Source of the DNA: VRUE01 sp963817945
GTDB taxonomy: Bacteria; Actinomycetota; Thermoleophilia; Solirubrobacterales; 70-9
Length of the DNA stretch: 64,000 nucleotides
Assembly (NCBI GenBank): GCA_963817945.1
Contig: CAWFQH010000001.1
Location: forward strand, 186,001-250,000
Reading direction: 5' to 3'
This document shows, one piece after another, positions 17,896-27,152 of the stretch. The notes beneath the pieces are model-generated. The model was not told where the DNA came from, made no database searches, and saw only the letters and a list, made by a program, of their open reading frames with translations. Position 1 is the stretch's first letter; every line of letters begins with the position of its first letter. The translations under genes and the position numbers were made by a program.

Positions 17896-18650
17896 GCGCG
17901 GGCTCGTCATCGTCAACGCCGACGACTGGGGATACGACGAGGCGACCACGACTGCGATCTCCGACTGCTACCGGCCGGCGGTCTGACCAGCACCACCGCA
18001 ATGCTCTTCATGGAGGACTCCGACCGCGCCGCCGCCCGCGCGAAGGAGCATCCGCAGCTCGGCATCGGGCTGCACCTGAACCTGGTCGAGGAGTACTCGG
18101 ACCCCGAAGACGCCACCGGCGGTGAGGGATCGTCAGCGTCGGCTGATCGAGTATTCCCGCCTGCTGCGACTGCGACGCTGGGTCTATGACCCCAGCTCCA
18201 GACATGCGGTGAACCGCGTGATCGCCGACCAGTTCCAGCGCTTCGTCGACCTCTACGGGCGCATGCCCACCCACCTCGACGGGCACCACCACTGCCACCT
18301 GGCCGCCAACGTCCTCCTCTCCCCCGCGGTTCCGACCGGGATCAAGATCCGCAATGCGCTCGAAGACAAACACCTGCCCAATCCGATCACCAACAGCCTG
18401 CGCTGGGCGCGGGCGCGGATGATCGCGAGGCGGTTCACGACCACCGACCGTTTCCTCTCGGTGGAGACTTTCTGGCGCAGACTTGCAGGGCCTTCCCCCC
18501 GCCGACGGGTTCGACGACCCGGCGTCCTCGCCGACGCTGGAGGTCATGGTCCACCCCGCCTTTCCGCACGAGTACGGGCCGCTTCAGTCGCTGGAGTGGG
18601 TGGAGGCGCTGAAGCGCTTGCCGGTGGGTACCTTCGAGGATCTGAGGTGA
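17885..18650 (+). CDS. ChbG/HpnK (YdjC-like) carbohydrate deacetylase, copy 2, frameshifted
   Basis: Second deacetylase of this fold. The ATG at 17885 opens GLVIVNADDWGYDEATT with the metal-binding Asp pair. After a one-base loss near 17970 the frame continues with LTSTTAMLFMEDSDRA and IGLHLNLVEEYSD. After another change near 18120 it shows RMPTHLDGHHHCHLAA, the His-rich metal site. After a third near 18480 it shows LEVMVHPAFPHEYGP and ends GTFEDLR at the TGA 18648-18650. The whole is about 255 residues when corrected. The start overlaps the end of the preceding GT2, and the stop overlaps the GTG of the next one, so it sits inside an operon. Confidence 0.75.
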
Positions 18651-19636
18651 GCGAGGCAAGCCTTCCAACCGTCTCGGTGGTGATTCCCACCTACAACCGG
18701 CGCCAGCGGCTGCCCGAGCTGCTCGGGGCGGTGCTTCCCGAGGCGGCCACCGAGATAATCGTCGTCGTGAACGCCTGTGAGGACGGCTCGCTGCAGCTGC
18801 TCGAGGAACGCGCCGAGCAGGAGCTCCGGCTGCGTCCGATGTTCGTCGCGGAGTCCAGCCAGACCCTGGCTCTGCAGGCCGGCGTCGATGCGGCAAATGG
18901 GGACGTCGTCCTCATGCTGGACGACGACGTCCTGCCGGAGCCCGGACTGGTCGAGGGCCACGCACGCCACCACGCCGGCGCGGAGGGGCTCGTTGTCCTC
19001 GGCTACATGCCGGTGGCCCGACCGGCGAGACGGCGGCGCGGCGAATTCGCCGCCGCGCTCTACTCGCACGACTACGAGGGGGCCTGCGAGCGTTACGAAC
19101 ACGATCCCGAGACGATCCTGACCGGGCTCTGGGCAGGCAACGTCTCGCTGCGGCGCAGCGACTGCCTGCGGGTCGGCCTGCGGGCGGAGGTCGGGATGCC
19201 CGCGGGCTACGGCTACCACGAGGACCGCGATCTCGGGCTGCGCTGCCAAGCAGCCGGGCTGCGAGGCGTCTTCGATCGTCGGCTGCGCGCACGGCACATG
19301 TACGAGAAGACGACCGAGGGGTTCCTTCGCGCGGCGCGAAGCTCCGGCGCCACCCGGGCGGCCGTGCACGCGACCCACGCCGAAGCCGTTGGGGCCCTGC
19401 CCGAGGACTTCTTCGCTCGCGCCGCCCCGCTTCCCGGGCGGCTGCTCGTGCGCCTCGCCCGAAATAGGACCGCTTACCGGCCGGTGCGATCCCTCCTGCG
19501 GGCGATCACCGCGGCAGCGGGAGCGCTGCGCGTCTTCCGCGTCGAGACCCACGCCGGCTTCCTGCTCGGCTTGATCGAGCAGCAGCGCGGCGCCGAGGAG
19601 GCGGGCGCCGACCTCCCGCGCGGCGATTCGGCATGA
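18647..19636 (+). CDS. Glycosyltransferase family 2
   Basis: GT-A glycosyltransferase of 329 residues starting at a GTG (18647) that overlaps the previous stop as GTGA. Motifs seen: TVSVVIPTYNRRQRLPELL at the N-terminus, NGDVVLMLDDDVLPEPGLVE (DDD metal site), TGLWAGNVSLRRSDCLRVG, and GYHEDRDLGLRCQAAGLRG (the ED acceptor/base motif of GT2). A basic C-terminal region follows without clear membrane helices. Its stop overlaps the next start as ATGA, so it is translationally coupled to the kelch gene. Confidence 0.88.
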   Translation: MSEASLPTVSVVIPTYNRRQRLPELLGAVLPEAATEIIVVVNACEDGSLQLLEERAEQELRLRPMFVAESSQTLALQAGVDAANGDVVLMLDDDVLPEPGLVEGHARHHAGAEGLVVLGYMPVARPARRRRGEFAAALYSHDYEGACERYEHDPETILTGLWAGNVSLRRSDCLRVGLRAEVGMPAGYGYHEDRDLGLRCQAAGLRGVFDRRLRARHMYEKTTEGFLRAARSSGATRAAVHATHAEAVGALPEDFFARAAPLPGRLLVRLARNRTAYRPVRSLLRAITAAAGALRVFRVETHAGFLLGLIEQQRGAEEAGADLPRGDSA

Positions 19637-20725
19637 GCCATCGCACGGGAATCGCCGGGCTCGTCGCCTCGCTCGTCGTCCTGGCGCTGACGCTGGGGAT
19701 CGTGACGGGGGTCGGTCCCTCGCTGCCGGGCCCCTCGGTTCGCGACTGGATCGGCCTCGGCGATCCGGAGCCGCCCGAGCCTTGCCGGTTCGACCCCGCC
19801 AAGGTCCTTCGTCCCGCCGGTCGCCCGCCGGCGGGGTCTTGGCGCCCCGAGCCGCCCTCACCGAGCTCCGCTCCCGAGCTGGGCGCCGCCCGCATCGGCC
19901 GCTACGTCTACATGGTTGGCGGTCAAACCCCGCTCGGTGCCGAGACCCACCATCCTCCGCTTCGACCCCCGCGACGGCGAGTACCGCCGGGTCGCCCGAC
20001 TGCCGGTCGCGCTCGACCACCCCGCGGTCGCTGCCCATGGCAGCGAAGTGATCGTCGCCGGCGGCTACATAGACGGCGCCGAATCGACGAACCGGGTCTG
20101 GTCCTTCACGCCGCGAACGGGAGATGTGGAAGAGCTGCCTCCGATGCACCTGCGACGGGGGGCGGCGGCGGCCGCCGCCGTGGGCGACCACCTCTACGTG
20201 GCCGGCGGCCTGCTCGAGTTCGGCAACGAAGACGAGCCGCGCCGCTCACTGGAGATCTACGACTTCGGCGACCGCAGCTGGAGTGACGGACCGGACATGC
20301 CCACCCCCCGGCATCACTTCGGCGCCGTGGCGCTCGACGGCGAGCTCTACTTCGCCGGCGGGCGGCGGCCATCGGACCTCAGCCTCGCCGCGTTTGAGGA
20401 GTTCGTCCCCTCGAGCGGTCGCTGGCGCCGCCTGCCCCCGCTGCCGGTCGGCGCCGGCTCGCCCGGGGTAGCGGCCGCCGGTGCAAGGGTCTTTGTGGTC
20501 GGAGGGGCTGAGGACCATCTCCGCGACCACGGCGGCAACTGGGTCCTCCGTGCCGCCTACGCATACGATCCCGGCTCCAGCCGCTGGACGCGGCTGCCCG
20601 ATATGCGAAAACCCCGACATGGACTGGCGGTGGCAGTGGCCGGCGGGCGCCTCTACGCCTTCCGTGGCATCCCCTGCCCCGGCTACGGTCGTACGGCCTC
20701 GGCTGAATCCCTGGACCTGCACTAG
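19633..20725 (+). CDS. Kelch-repeat beta-propeller protein 1, one frameshift
   Basis: Membrane-anchored or secreted propeller. The ATG at 19633 begins with a hydrophobic signal-anchor (LVASLVVLALTLGIVTGVG). A single missing base near 19945 shifts the frame; after it, clear kelch blades follow with the GG...W pattern, for example VIVAGGYIDGAE, LYVAGGLLEFGNED, LYFAGGRRPSD and VFVVGGAEDH. About six blades are expected in about 363 residues. Such propellers bind or oxidise carbohydrates (galactose oxidase-like fold), but no catalytic Cys-Tyr signature was recognised. It lies next to a second kelch gene and a GMC oxidoreductase. Confidence 0.75.
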
Positions 20726-20726
20726 T

Positions 20727-21821
20727 TTGCCCGCATCGCGAAGAAAACTCGGTCCCGCCTGGATCCCCCTGCTCCTGGTCGCGAGCCTGATCGCGCTGCT
20801 GCCGCTGTCGGCGCTGCTTGAGCTTCCCTTCGAGCGGCAGGTGAAGGGATGGGTCGGCATCGACTACAAGCCGCCCGGCTACTGTGCGCCGGTGTACGAC
20901 CGCGGCAGCTTCGGCGCCTGGCAGCGCGAGGGACAGCTGCCGACTCTGCTCGAGGAGGCGCGGGCGGTCCGCCACGGCAACGCCATCTACATCGTCGGCG
21001 GAGTCGTGACCCCGGTCGTCGACAACTTCGGACGCTCCACCTCTGCCTTCCGTCGCTACGACCCGCGCAGCGGCCGCTTCACCAGCCTGCCGCCGCTGCC
21101 GCGGCCGCTGAACCACGTCGGCATGGCTGCCCAGGGCGACTCGATCTACGTTGTCGGCGGCCTCGGCAACGAGCTGGAGTACCGCTCGATCGCCTCCGAC
21201 GCGGCCTGGCGCTACGACGTCGCCGAAAGGCGCTGGCACGAGCTGGAACCGATGCCGACCGCGCGCGGTGCGCTCGGCACGGCGATCGTCGGCGACACGC
21301 TGTATGCCGTGGGCGGCCGCGACGGTCCGGATTCTCTCAACACGGTCGAGGCCTACGACCTGAGGCGGGGCACCTGGTCATCCGTGGCGCCGATTCCGGG
21401 CGATGGCAGGGACCACCTCGGTGTCGCCGCCCTCGGCGACTATCTCTACGCCGTCGGCGGCCGCTACGACGGGGGCGAGGAGATGAACGCGTTCCTGCGC
21501 TACGACCCGCGCTTGAACCGCTGGACCGAGATTGAGTCGCTGCCGATCGGGACCAGCGGCATCAACCTCGAGCGGGTCGGCAACCAGCTCGTCGTCACCG
21601 GCGGCGAGGGCTCCAAGCAGGAGTTCCTCACCGGGCGGACGTTCGGCTTCGACCCGCGGGCCGGGCGCTGGCACGAGCTGCCGTCCAGCCCCCGGCCCAG
21701 GCACGGCTACGCCAGCGCCGGCTACGGCGGCCGCCTCTATGTCTTCGGCGGCGCCAGGTGCGCCGGCTCCACCCCGGTCGGCACGATCGAGTCGCTGCGC
21801 GTGCGGGCAGCGACGTCGTGA
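20727..21821 (+). CDS. Kelch-repeat beta-propeller protein 2
   Basis: The TTG at 20727, two bases after the previous stop, gives 364 residues with an N-terminal signal-anchor (WIPLLLVASLIALLPLSALL). Kelch blades with GG pairs follow: IYIVGGVVTPVVD, IYVVGGLGNELEY, LYAVGGRDGPDS, LYAVGGRYDGGEE, LVVTGGEGSKQ and LYVFGGARCAG. That is six blades, enough for a closed propeller. It is paralogous to kelch protein 1. It is probably exported and may bind the surface polymer. Enzymatic function is not shown. No ATG start is available near the right N-terminus. Confidence 0.82.
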   Translation: MPASRRKLGPAWIPLLLVASLIALLPLSALLELPFERQVKGWVGIDYKPPGYCAPVYDRGSFGAWQREGQLPTLLEEARAVRHGNAIYIVGGVVTPVVDNFGRSTSAFRRYDPRSGRFTSLPPLPRPLNHVGMAAQGDSIYVVGGLGNELEYRSIASDAAWRYDVAERRWHELEPMPTARGALGTAIVGDTLYAVGGRDGPDSLNTVEAYDLRRGTWSSVAPIPGDGRDHLGVAALGDYLYAVGGRYDGGEEMNAFLRYDPRLNRWTEIESLPIGTSGINLERVGNQLVVTGGEGSKQEFLTGRTFGFDPRAGRWHELPSSPRPRHGYASAGYGGRLYVFGGARCAGSTPVGTIESLRVRAATS

Positions 21822-21852
21822 GCCCCGACGAGCACGCCGGAGCAGCGCCGGC

Positions 21853-22128
21853 TTGATCCGCTGGCGGGTGCAGCGGCAACTCGGCTTGACCCGATCCGAG
21901 GCCGAGCTCCTGACGGGCAGGGCGCAGGCCGGGCTCGGCCGTCGCGGCTACCTGCTGCGGGCGCTCGCCTTCGTCCTCGCGACGACGCCGCTGCTGCGGC
22001 GCGTCATCCCCCGCCGCTTCCGGGTGCGGGCGATCCGTCCGCTGCTCTACGGGCTCCTACCGAGCCCCTCCGAGAATCTCTTCTACGCCCTGCCGTCGGC
22101 GGGCCGGCTGGTCGACGGCGACGCCTGA
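21853..22128 (+). CDS. Small basic hypothetical protein before the GMC oxidoreductase
   Basis: An open frame with a TTG start at 21853 gives about 91 residues: IRWRVQRQLGLTRSEAELL, then GYLLRALAFVLATTPLLRR and LLPSPSENLFYALPS. A GTG at 21818 overlaps the kelch stop as GTGA but is closed after 12 codons in its own frame, so a one-base frameshift near 21850 is possible and the true protein may be about 103 residues. Its stop overlaps the GMC gene start (TGATG), suggesting a partner or accessory subunit. I do not recognise the family. Confidence 0.5.
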   Translation: MIRWRVQRQLGLTRSEAELLTGRAQAGLGRRGYLLRALAFVLATTPLLRRVIPRRFRVRAIRPLLYGLLPSPSENLFYALPSAGRLVDGDA

Positions 22129-23603
22129 TGGCAGCGGCAACCGCGATCGTCGGCTCCGGCATCACCGGCCTGCTGACCGCACGCGAGCTGATCCGGGCCG
22201 GCGAGGAGGTGACGGTGATCGAGCGCGGGCCGCAGCGGCTCGACGCCGACGCGCTGCCCCTTGCCGATCGCGAGGCGGCGATTGGCTCCACCGGCCACAA
22301 CACCGAGCCCGACCTCCGGCAGGAAGCCGATCCCTGGCAGTACGCCTACGCCTTCGGCGGCTCCTCGCTGCTCTGGGCCGGCGTCGCTCCGCGGCTCCTG
22401 CCCGCCGACTTCGAGATGCGCTCGCGGTACGGGATCTGGCGCGACTGGCCGATCTCCTACGACGACCTGCTGCCGTTCTACCGCGAGGCGGAGCGGGCGC
22501 TGGAGGTCGCCGGCGCCCCGCACGAGCTCTTCCCGGGCTCCGACGCCTATCCGCATCCGCCAATTGAGCCCTCGGCGACGGACCGTCTGCTGGGACCGCT
22601 GCTGGAGCCGTTTGGCGCCCTGCCCGTGGCCCGCCAGATCGCCGGACGCAAGAGTTACCCCCCGCCCGTCGGAAGCGAGGACCTGGAGGCGATCGAGCCC
22701 TCGGTCAGCATGCTGGCAGTCGCCAGGGAGCTCGCCGCCTCGCCCGGCTTCTCGGTTCGCGACCGGACGGTGGCGGCGAGATTGCGGGTCGAGTCCGACC
22801 GCGTCGCCGGCATCGAGTGCGTCGCGGCCGACGGCGAGCGCAGCGAGGTCCGGGCCGACCGGGTGGTGCTGGCGACCCACGGGATCGAGAACGCAGCGCT
22901 GCTGTTGCGTTCCGGCCTGGAGGGAGAGGCCGTGGGGCGCTGGCTCGGCGACCACGTCCACGTCCAGCTGGAGATCGAGCTGGAGCGGCCGGTCGAGCAC
23001 TGGCGGGCGAGCAGCCGCGACAGCGGCATTTCCTACGCCTGGGCGGACGGCGATTGGCGGGCCGAGCGCGCCGCCGCGGTGGTGATCCCGTTCAACCCGG
23101 GGCTGATGGTCAGGGACCCGCTCACCGACGCGCTCGCCGACGGCGAGAGGGGTCGAGCCCTCCGAGAGCGGATGGCGGAGCGCTTTGCCCGCACGCTGGT
23201 GGTCTACATCAGCCTCGAGGACGCACCGCGCGAAGATCGCCGGGTTCGGCTCTCCCCCCGACGCGACGGCTTCGGCGTACCGCTCTCGCGGGTCGCCTAC
23301 GCGCCGGACTCCGATTACGTGGAGCGCGGCGTCGAGCAGGTACGCCGCGGCTTGGAGGAGCGCCTGCGGCCGCTGGGAGCGCGCGTCGTCGGCCGGCGCT
23401 TCGGGAACCGCGGTGGGCACATGCTGGGCACCTGTTTCATGGGACCCGACGGCGTCGTCGACGAGAACCTCCGGCACCACGGCCTGCGCAACCTCTACGT
23501 TGCGGGCGGCTCGGCCTTCCCCACCCACAGCCCCCTTCACCCCACGACGACGATCGCCGCGCTGGCCCTGCGGTTGGGCCGCCACCTCGCCCGGGAGGGC
23601 TAA
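22128..23603 (+). CDS. GMC-family FAD-dependent oxidoreductase
   Basis: Flavoprotein oxidising an alcohol group, often of a sugar. In 491 residues: the N-terminal dinucleotide motif AIVGSGITGLLTARELI, the FAD segment FGGSSLLWAGVAPRL, DRVVLATHGIENAALLLRSG, and the C-terminal GMC signature GGHMLGTCFMGPDGVV. LRNLYVAGGSAFPTHSPLHP completes the C-terminal domain, with the active-site His/Asn region. It overlaps the small gene upstream and the flippase downstream by one to three bases. Within a glycan locus it probably oxidises a sugar residue or sugar precursor. No signal peptide, so it acts in the cytoplasm unless carried by a partner. Confidence 0.87.
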   Translation: MAAATAIVGSGITGLLTARELIRAGEEVTVIERGPQRLDADALPLADREAAIGSTGHNTEPDLRQEADPWQYAYAFGGSSLLWAGVAPRLLPADFEMRSRYGIWRDWPISYDDLLPFYREAERALEVAGAPHELFPGSDAYPHPPIEPSATDRLLGPLLEPFGALPVARQIAGRKSYPPPVGSEDLEAIEPSVSMLAVARELAASPGFSVRDRTVAARLRVESDRVAGIECVAADGERSEVRADRVVLATHGIENAALLLRSGLEGEAVGRWLGDHVHVQLEIELERPVEHWRASSRDSGISYAWADGDWRAERAAAVVIPFNPGLMVRDPLTDALADGERGRALRERMAERFARTLVVYISLEDAPREDRRVRLSPRRDGFGVPLSRVAYAPDSDYVERGVEQVRRGLEERLRPLGARVVGRRFGNRGGHMLGTCFMGPDGVVDENLRHHGLRNLYVAGGSAFPTHSPLHPTTTIAALALRLGRHLAREG

Positions 23604-24877
23604 TGCCCGGACGCCTGCGCGCACTGCTCCTGCGCCCCAGCATCCGGCAGCGGGTGTTGGGGCCGATGGGGTTCGACGCGTCGATCCTCGCCCTCAACCT
23701 GCTCACCGGGATCGCCATCGCCCGCGCCCTCGGGCCGGATGGCCGGGGCGAGATCGCGGCGATCCTGATCCTGGCGCAGATGGCCGGCTGGCTCTTCTCG
23801 CTGGGCAGCACCCAGGCGATCTCCTACCGCCTCTCCCAACGGCCCGAGGACGGCGGCAGCCTGTTGGCGAGTTGGGCGCTGCTGAGCGCGGCGGCGGCCC
23901 TGGTGGCGATCGCCGTCGTCGAGTTGGTCCTGCCGACGCTCTTCTCCGCCCAGGCCGCGGAGACGATCGATCTAGCCCGTATCTACGCGGCGACGATCGC
24001 CCTCCTACTGATCCAGGGCGTTCTCAACGGCATGCTGCTCGGCGACCAGGACTTCCTCGCCTACAACCTGGCGCGCTTCGTCGGCCCCGCCGTGATCGCC
24101 GTGGCCTACGTTGCGCTCTGGGCCAGCGGAGGGCTTTCGGTCGAGGCGGCCCTGGCGATCAACGCCGCCGCCATCGGCGCCAGCTGCCTGATCGCCGCAA
24201 CCCGCTCGCTGCGGCGTCATGGCCTCGCTCGCCCCAGCAGCGCCCTGCTGCGCACCACCCTCTGGTACGGCGTCCGCGCCCACGGCGGTTCGGTAGCGGG
24301 CCTGGTCAACTACCGGATCGACCTCCTCATCATTCCCGCCTTCCTCGGCGCCGCCAGCATCGGCCTCTACTCGGTGGCGACGAACGTCTCCAGCATCATT
24401 GGGACGCTGACCGGCACCATTGCCGTCCTCGTGTTGCCGCTTGCCGCCCGATCCGATGAGCAGTCGGCACGAACCGTGATCCGCACCCTCCACGTCGTGC
24501 TGGCGATCGGCGTCGCGATCGCGCTGCCCCTCTGGGTCCTCGCCGAGATCGCCTTGGAGCTGGTCTACGGGGCGGACTTCGGATCCGCGGCGCCGGCGCT
24601 GCGGATCCTGCTGCCTGGCGAGGTCCTCGACGCCGCCGCGATGGTGCTCTGGTCCGGGCTGCTGGCGGCCAACCGCCCCTTCCTCTCCACCGTCGCCGCC
24701 GCCCCGGCCGCAATCCTCACCGTGGTCGGCCTGATCCTCTTCCTCGAGCAGGGAGGCATCGAGGCGGCAGCGATCGTCAGCACCTGCGCCTACACGGTGG
24801 TCTTCGCGATCTCCGTTGTCCTCTACCGACGCGCAGCGAACCTCCGCTGGCGCGACTTCGTCTATCCCCCGGCGTAG
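23603..24877 (+). CDS. Polysaccharide flippase (Wzx-like, MOP superfamily), copy 2
   Basis: Integral membrane flippase of 424 residues; the ATG at 23603 overlaps the GMC stop. Strongly similar to the flippase at 14801: RQRVLGPMGFDASILALNLL, AIARALGPDGRGEIAAIL, LPTLFSAQA, WYGVRAHGGSVAGLVN, IDLLIIPAFLGAASIGLYSV and LLAANRPFLS. The two copies bracket a block of glycosyltransferase, deacetylase, kelch and oxidoreductase genes, as if each served a different repeat unit. It ends at a strong hairpin. Confidence 0.88.
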   Translation: MPGRLRALLLRPSIRQRVLGPMGFDASILALNLLTGIAIARALGPDGRGEIAAILILAQMAGWLFSLGSTQAISYRLSQRPEDGGSLLASWALLSAAAALVAIAVVELVLPTLFSAQAAETIDLARIYAATIALLLIQGVLNGMLLGDQDFLAYNLARFVGPAVIAVAYVALWASGGLSVEAALAINAAAIGASCLIAATRSLRRHGLARPSSALLRTTLWYGVRAHGGSVAGLVNYRIDLLIIPAFLGAASIGLYSVATNVSSIIGTLTGTIAVLVLPLAARSDEQSARTVIRTLHVVLAIGVAIALPLWVLAEIALELVYGADFGSAAPALRILLPGEVLDAAAMVLWSGLLAANRPFLSTVAAAPAAILTVVGLILFLEQGGIEAAAIVSTCAYTVVFAISVVLYRRAANLRWRDFVYPPA

Positions 24878-24883
24878 CGGGCG

Positions 24884-24904
24884 GCCGCCCCGCTCAGGGG
24901 CGGC
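24884..24904. terminator. Bidirectional terminator hairpin
   Basis: Perfect 8-base stem GCCGCCCC / GGGGCGGC with a 5-base loop, in the 29-base gap between the convergent flippase and MaoC stops. It is GC-rich without a T run, as common in high-GC actinobacteria. Confidence 0.6.
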
Positions 24905-24906
24905 GC

Positions 24907-25425
24907 TCAGCTGCCGGGCTCGCGCCGCGGAACCAGCACCAGCCGCTTGAACTCGGCGACAAGGACGCCGTCCTGGTTGAGCACCCGGGTGTGGACCTTG
25001 ACCACGCCGCGGTCGGGTTTCGAGGAGGACGGCTTGACGTCGAGCACCTCGGTCTCGCAGAAGAGCGTGTCGCCGTGGAAGACAGGGTTCGGGTGGCTGA
25101 GATCTTCGGTGGCGAGGTTGGCGATCGCCTTGCCCGAGACGTCGGAGACCGACATACCCAGGGCCAGCGAGTAGACGAGGGGACCGACGACGACGTTGCG
25201 GCCCTGCTGGGAGCCCTTCGCGTAGACGTCGTTGATGTGGAGTGGGTGGTGGTTCATCGTGATCAGGCAGAAGAGGTGGTCGTCCGCCTCGGTCACGGTC
25301 TTCGCCGGCCAGTGCTTGTAGACGGCGCCGACCTCGAACTCCTCGAGGTAGCGGCCATAGCTGTGGGCGCCGGATGCCTCGCGCTCGGCCTGGTCGGTGG
25401 TCAGCTCGTACTTCTGCTCGCTCAT
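24907..25425 (-). CDS. MaoC-like hydratase, probable mesaconyl-CoA hydratase
   Basis: Hot-dog fold hydratase of 172 residues. The segment EEFEVGAVYKHWPAKTVTEA, then DDHLFCLITMNHHPLHIND, GRNVVVGPLVYSLALGMSV, DVSGKAIANL and PVFHGDTLFCETEVLD closely follow the MaoC protein that stands beside ccr-meaA in streptomycetes, where it is assigned to mesaconyl-CoA hydration in the ethylmalonyl-CoA pathway. The usual MaoC D..NPLH motif is replaced by N-HHPLH, as in that subgroup. Its place here is away from meaA and next to heptose genes, from which it diverges by 85 bases. A general enoyl-CoA hydratase is the alternative. Confidence 0.78.
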   Translation of the reverse strand: MSEQKYELTTDQAEREASGAHSYGRYLEEFEVGAVYKHWPAKTVTEADDHLFCLITMNHHPLHINDVYAKGSQQGRNVVVGPLVYSLALGMSVSDVSGKAIANLATEDLSHPNPVFHGDTLFCETEVLDVKPSSSKPDRGVVKVHTRVLNQDGVLVAEFKRLVLVPRREPGS

Positions 25426-25510
25426 CGGTGGGGTGATCTCCTGTCGGTTGGCTGGCGCGCGATGCTAATCGACCGGCGCAGTCGGGGCGCTCTTATATCG
25501 TGCCGCGGCG

Positions 25511-26557
25511 ATGGCGGCCACCGAGCAAAGCCCGACGCGCCTGCTGCGCGCGAGGGCGCCGCTGCGGGTCAGCTTCGCCGGCGGCGGTACCGACGTCCCA
25601 CCCTACCCCGCCGAGAAGGGCGGGCTGGTGTTGAGCGCGACGATCAACCGCTACGCCTACGGCACCCTGCGCCCGCGCCAGGACAGGCAGATTGTGATCC
25701 AGTCGCTCGACCTCGACGTCGTCGCCTCGATCGCGCTCGAGGAGGCGCGCCCCGACGGCGACAAGCTCGACCTGATCAAGGCCGCGATCCAGCAGCTCGC
25801 CGCCGACTCTCCCCACGGCTTTGACCTCTTCCTCCACAGCGCCGCCCCCCCGGGCTCCGGTCTCGGATCGTCCTCGGCAGTGATGGTGGCGTTGATTGGC
25901 CTGCTCTCCGAGCATATGAAGATGCCGCTGACCGATTACGAGAAAGCGAGGCTCGCCTACACCGTCGAGCGCGAGGACCTAGGGCTCAAGGGCGGCACCC
26001 AGGACCAGTACGCCGCCGTCTTCGGCGGCTTCAACTTCATGGAGTTCCGCGCCGACGAGGTGATCGTTAACCCGCTGCGCATCCCGGCCGAGACGATCAA
26101 CGAGCTCGAGTACAACCTGCTGCTCTGCTTCACCGGCAAGACCCGCGTCTCGGATCACATCATCGACGACCAGGTCGGCCGCTACAGCTCGGGGGAAACG
26201 TCTACGGTCGACAGCCTCGGGATGCAGAAGGAGCTCGCCACCGCGATGAAGGACGCCCTCCTGCGCGGCAACCTAACTGAGTTCGGGAACCTGCTCGACC
26301 GAGCCTGGACCTCGAAGAAACAGATGTCGCCGCGGATCAGCAACCCGCATATCGATGAGCTCTACGAGGAAGCGAAGCGGCACGGCGCTCTTGGCGGCAA
26401 GGTGACCGGCGCCGGCGGCGGCGGTTACATGCTGCTCTACTGCCGCTACGACCGCAAGCACGAAGTGCACGCGGCGATGTCGGCCCTCGGCGCCGACGCG
26501 GTCGACTTCCAGTTCGACCACATCGGGCTGACGACGTGGAGCCATCAGGATGACTGA
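25511..26557 (+). CDS. hddA: D-glycero-alpha-D-manno-heptose-7-phosphate kinase
   Basis: GHMP-superfamily kinase that phosphorylates C1 of heptose 7-phosphate in the GDP-heptose route. In 348 residues: RAPLRVSFAGGGTDVPPY at the N-terminus, the ATP-binding motif PPGSGLGSSSA (113-123), REDLGLKGGTQDQYAAVFGG in the middle, and the C-terminal GGKVTGAGGGGYMLLYC. All GHMP motifs are intact and the length is normal for HddA. It overlaps gmhA by 8 bases, and gmhA overlaps gmhB, giving a three-gene operon with a clear pathway. Confidence 0.9.
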   Translation: MAATEQSPTRLLRARAPLRVSFAGGGTDVPPYPAEKGGLVLSATINRYAYGTLRPRQDRQIVIQSLDLDVVASIALEEARPDGDKLDLIKAAIQQLAADSPHGFDLFLHSAAPPGSGLGSSSAVMVALIGLLSEHMKMPLTDYEKARLAYTVEREDLGLKGGTQDQYAAVFGGFNFMEFRADEVIVNPLRIPAETINELEYNLLLCFTGKTRVSDHIIDDQVGRYSSGETSTVDSLGMQKELATAMKDALLRGNLTEFGNLLDRAWTSKKQMSPRISNPHIDELYEEAKRHGALGGKVTGAGGGGYMLLYCRYDRKHEVHAAMSALGADAVDFQFDHIGLTTWSHQDD

Positions 26558-27152
26558 GCCAGCTGCGACCGACCTCGTCCGCAAGCGCCTCGACGACGGC
26601 GCCGCTCTGGTCGAGGCGATGCGCAGCGAGCAGTGCGTAGCCCAGATCGCCGCCGCTGCGGAGTTAACGGCCGAGGCCTACAAGCGCGGCAACAAGCTGC
26701 TGATCTTCGGCAACGGCGGCAGCGCCGCCGACGCGATCCACGTCGCCGCCGAGTTCGTCGGTCGCTACCTGGTCGACCGCCCGCCGCTGCCGGCGCTGGC
26801 GCTGGCGGCGAACCTCTCCTCGGTGACGGCGATCGGCAACGACTACGGCTACGACGAAGTCTTCGCCCGCCAGCTGAATGGCCTGGGCGTGGCCGGAGAC
26901 GTGGCGATCGGCCTCACCACCAGCGGCCGGTCGGTCAACGTCGAGAAGGCGCTCCGGGCCGCGGGAGAGATTGGGATGGCGACCGTCGCGATGACGGGCA
27001 ACGATCCAGGCCCCGTGGGCGCGGCCGCTGAGCACCGCATCAGCATCCCGGTCGCCGATACGCCCCGGGTCCAGGAGGGACACATGCTCGCCGCCCACAC
27101 GATCTGCGAGTGGGTCGAGGCGCAGCTCCTCGAAGAGGCCGGCTCCGCTTGA
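26550..27152 (+). CDS. gmhA: Sedoheptulose-7-phosphate isomerase (SIS domain)
   Basis: Converts sedoheptulose 7-phosphate to D-glycero-D-manno-heptose 7-phosphate. The 200-residue SIS-fold protein shows KLLIFGNGGSAADAIHVAAE (sugar-phosphate binding), FVGRYLVDRPPLPALALAAN, SSVTAIGNDYGYDEVFARQL, IGLTTSGRSVNVEKAL and a C-terminal QEGHMLAAHTICEWVE. These are the GmhA-specific parts with the catalytic Glu and His. Tightly coupled to hddA upstream and gmhB downstream. Confidence 0.93.
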   Translation: MTEPAATDLVRKRLDDGAALVEAMRSEQCVAQIAAAAELTAEAYKRGNKLLIFGNGGSAADAIHVAAEFVGRYLVDRPPLPALALAANLSSVTAIGNDYGYDEVFARQLNGLGVAGDVAIGLTTSGRSVNVEKALRAAGEIGMATVAMTGNDPGPVGAAAEHRISIPVADTPRVQEGHMLAAHTICEWVEAQLLEEAGSA

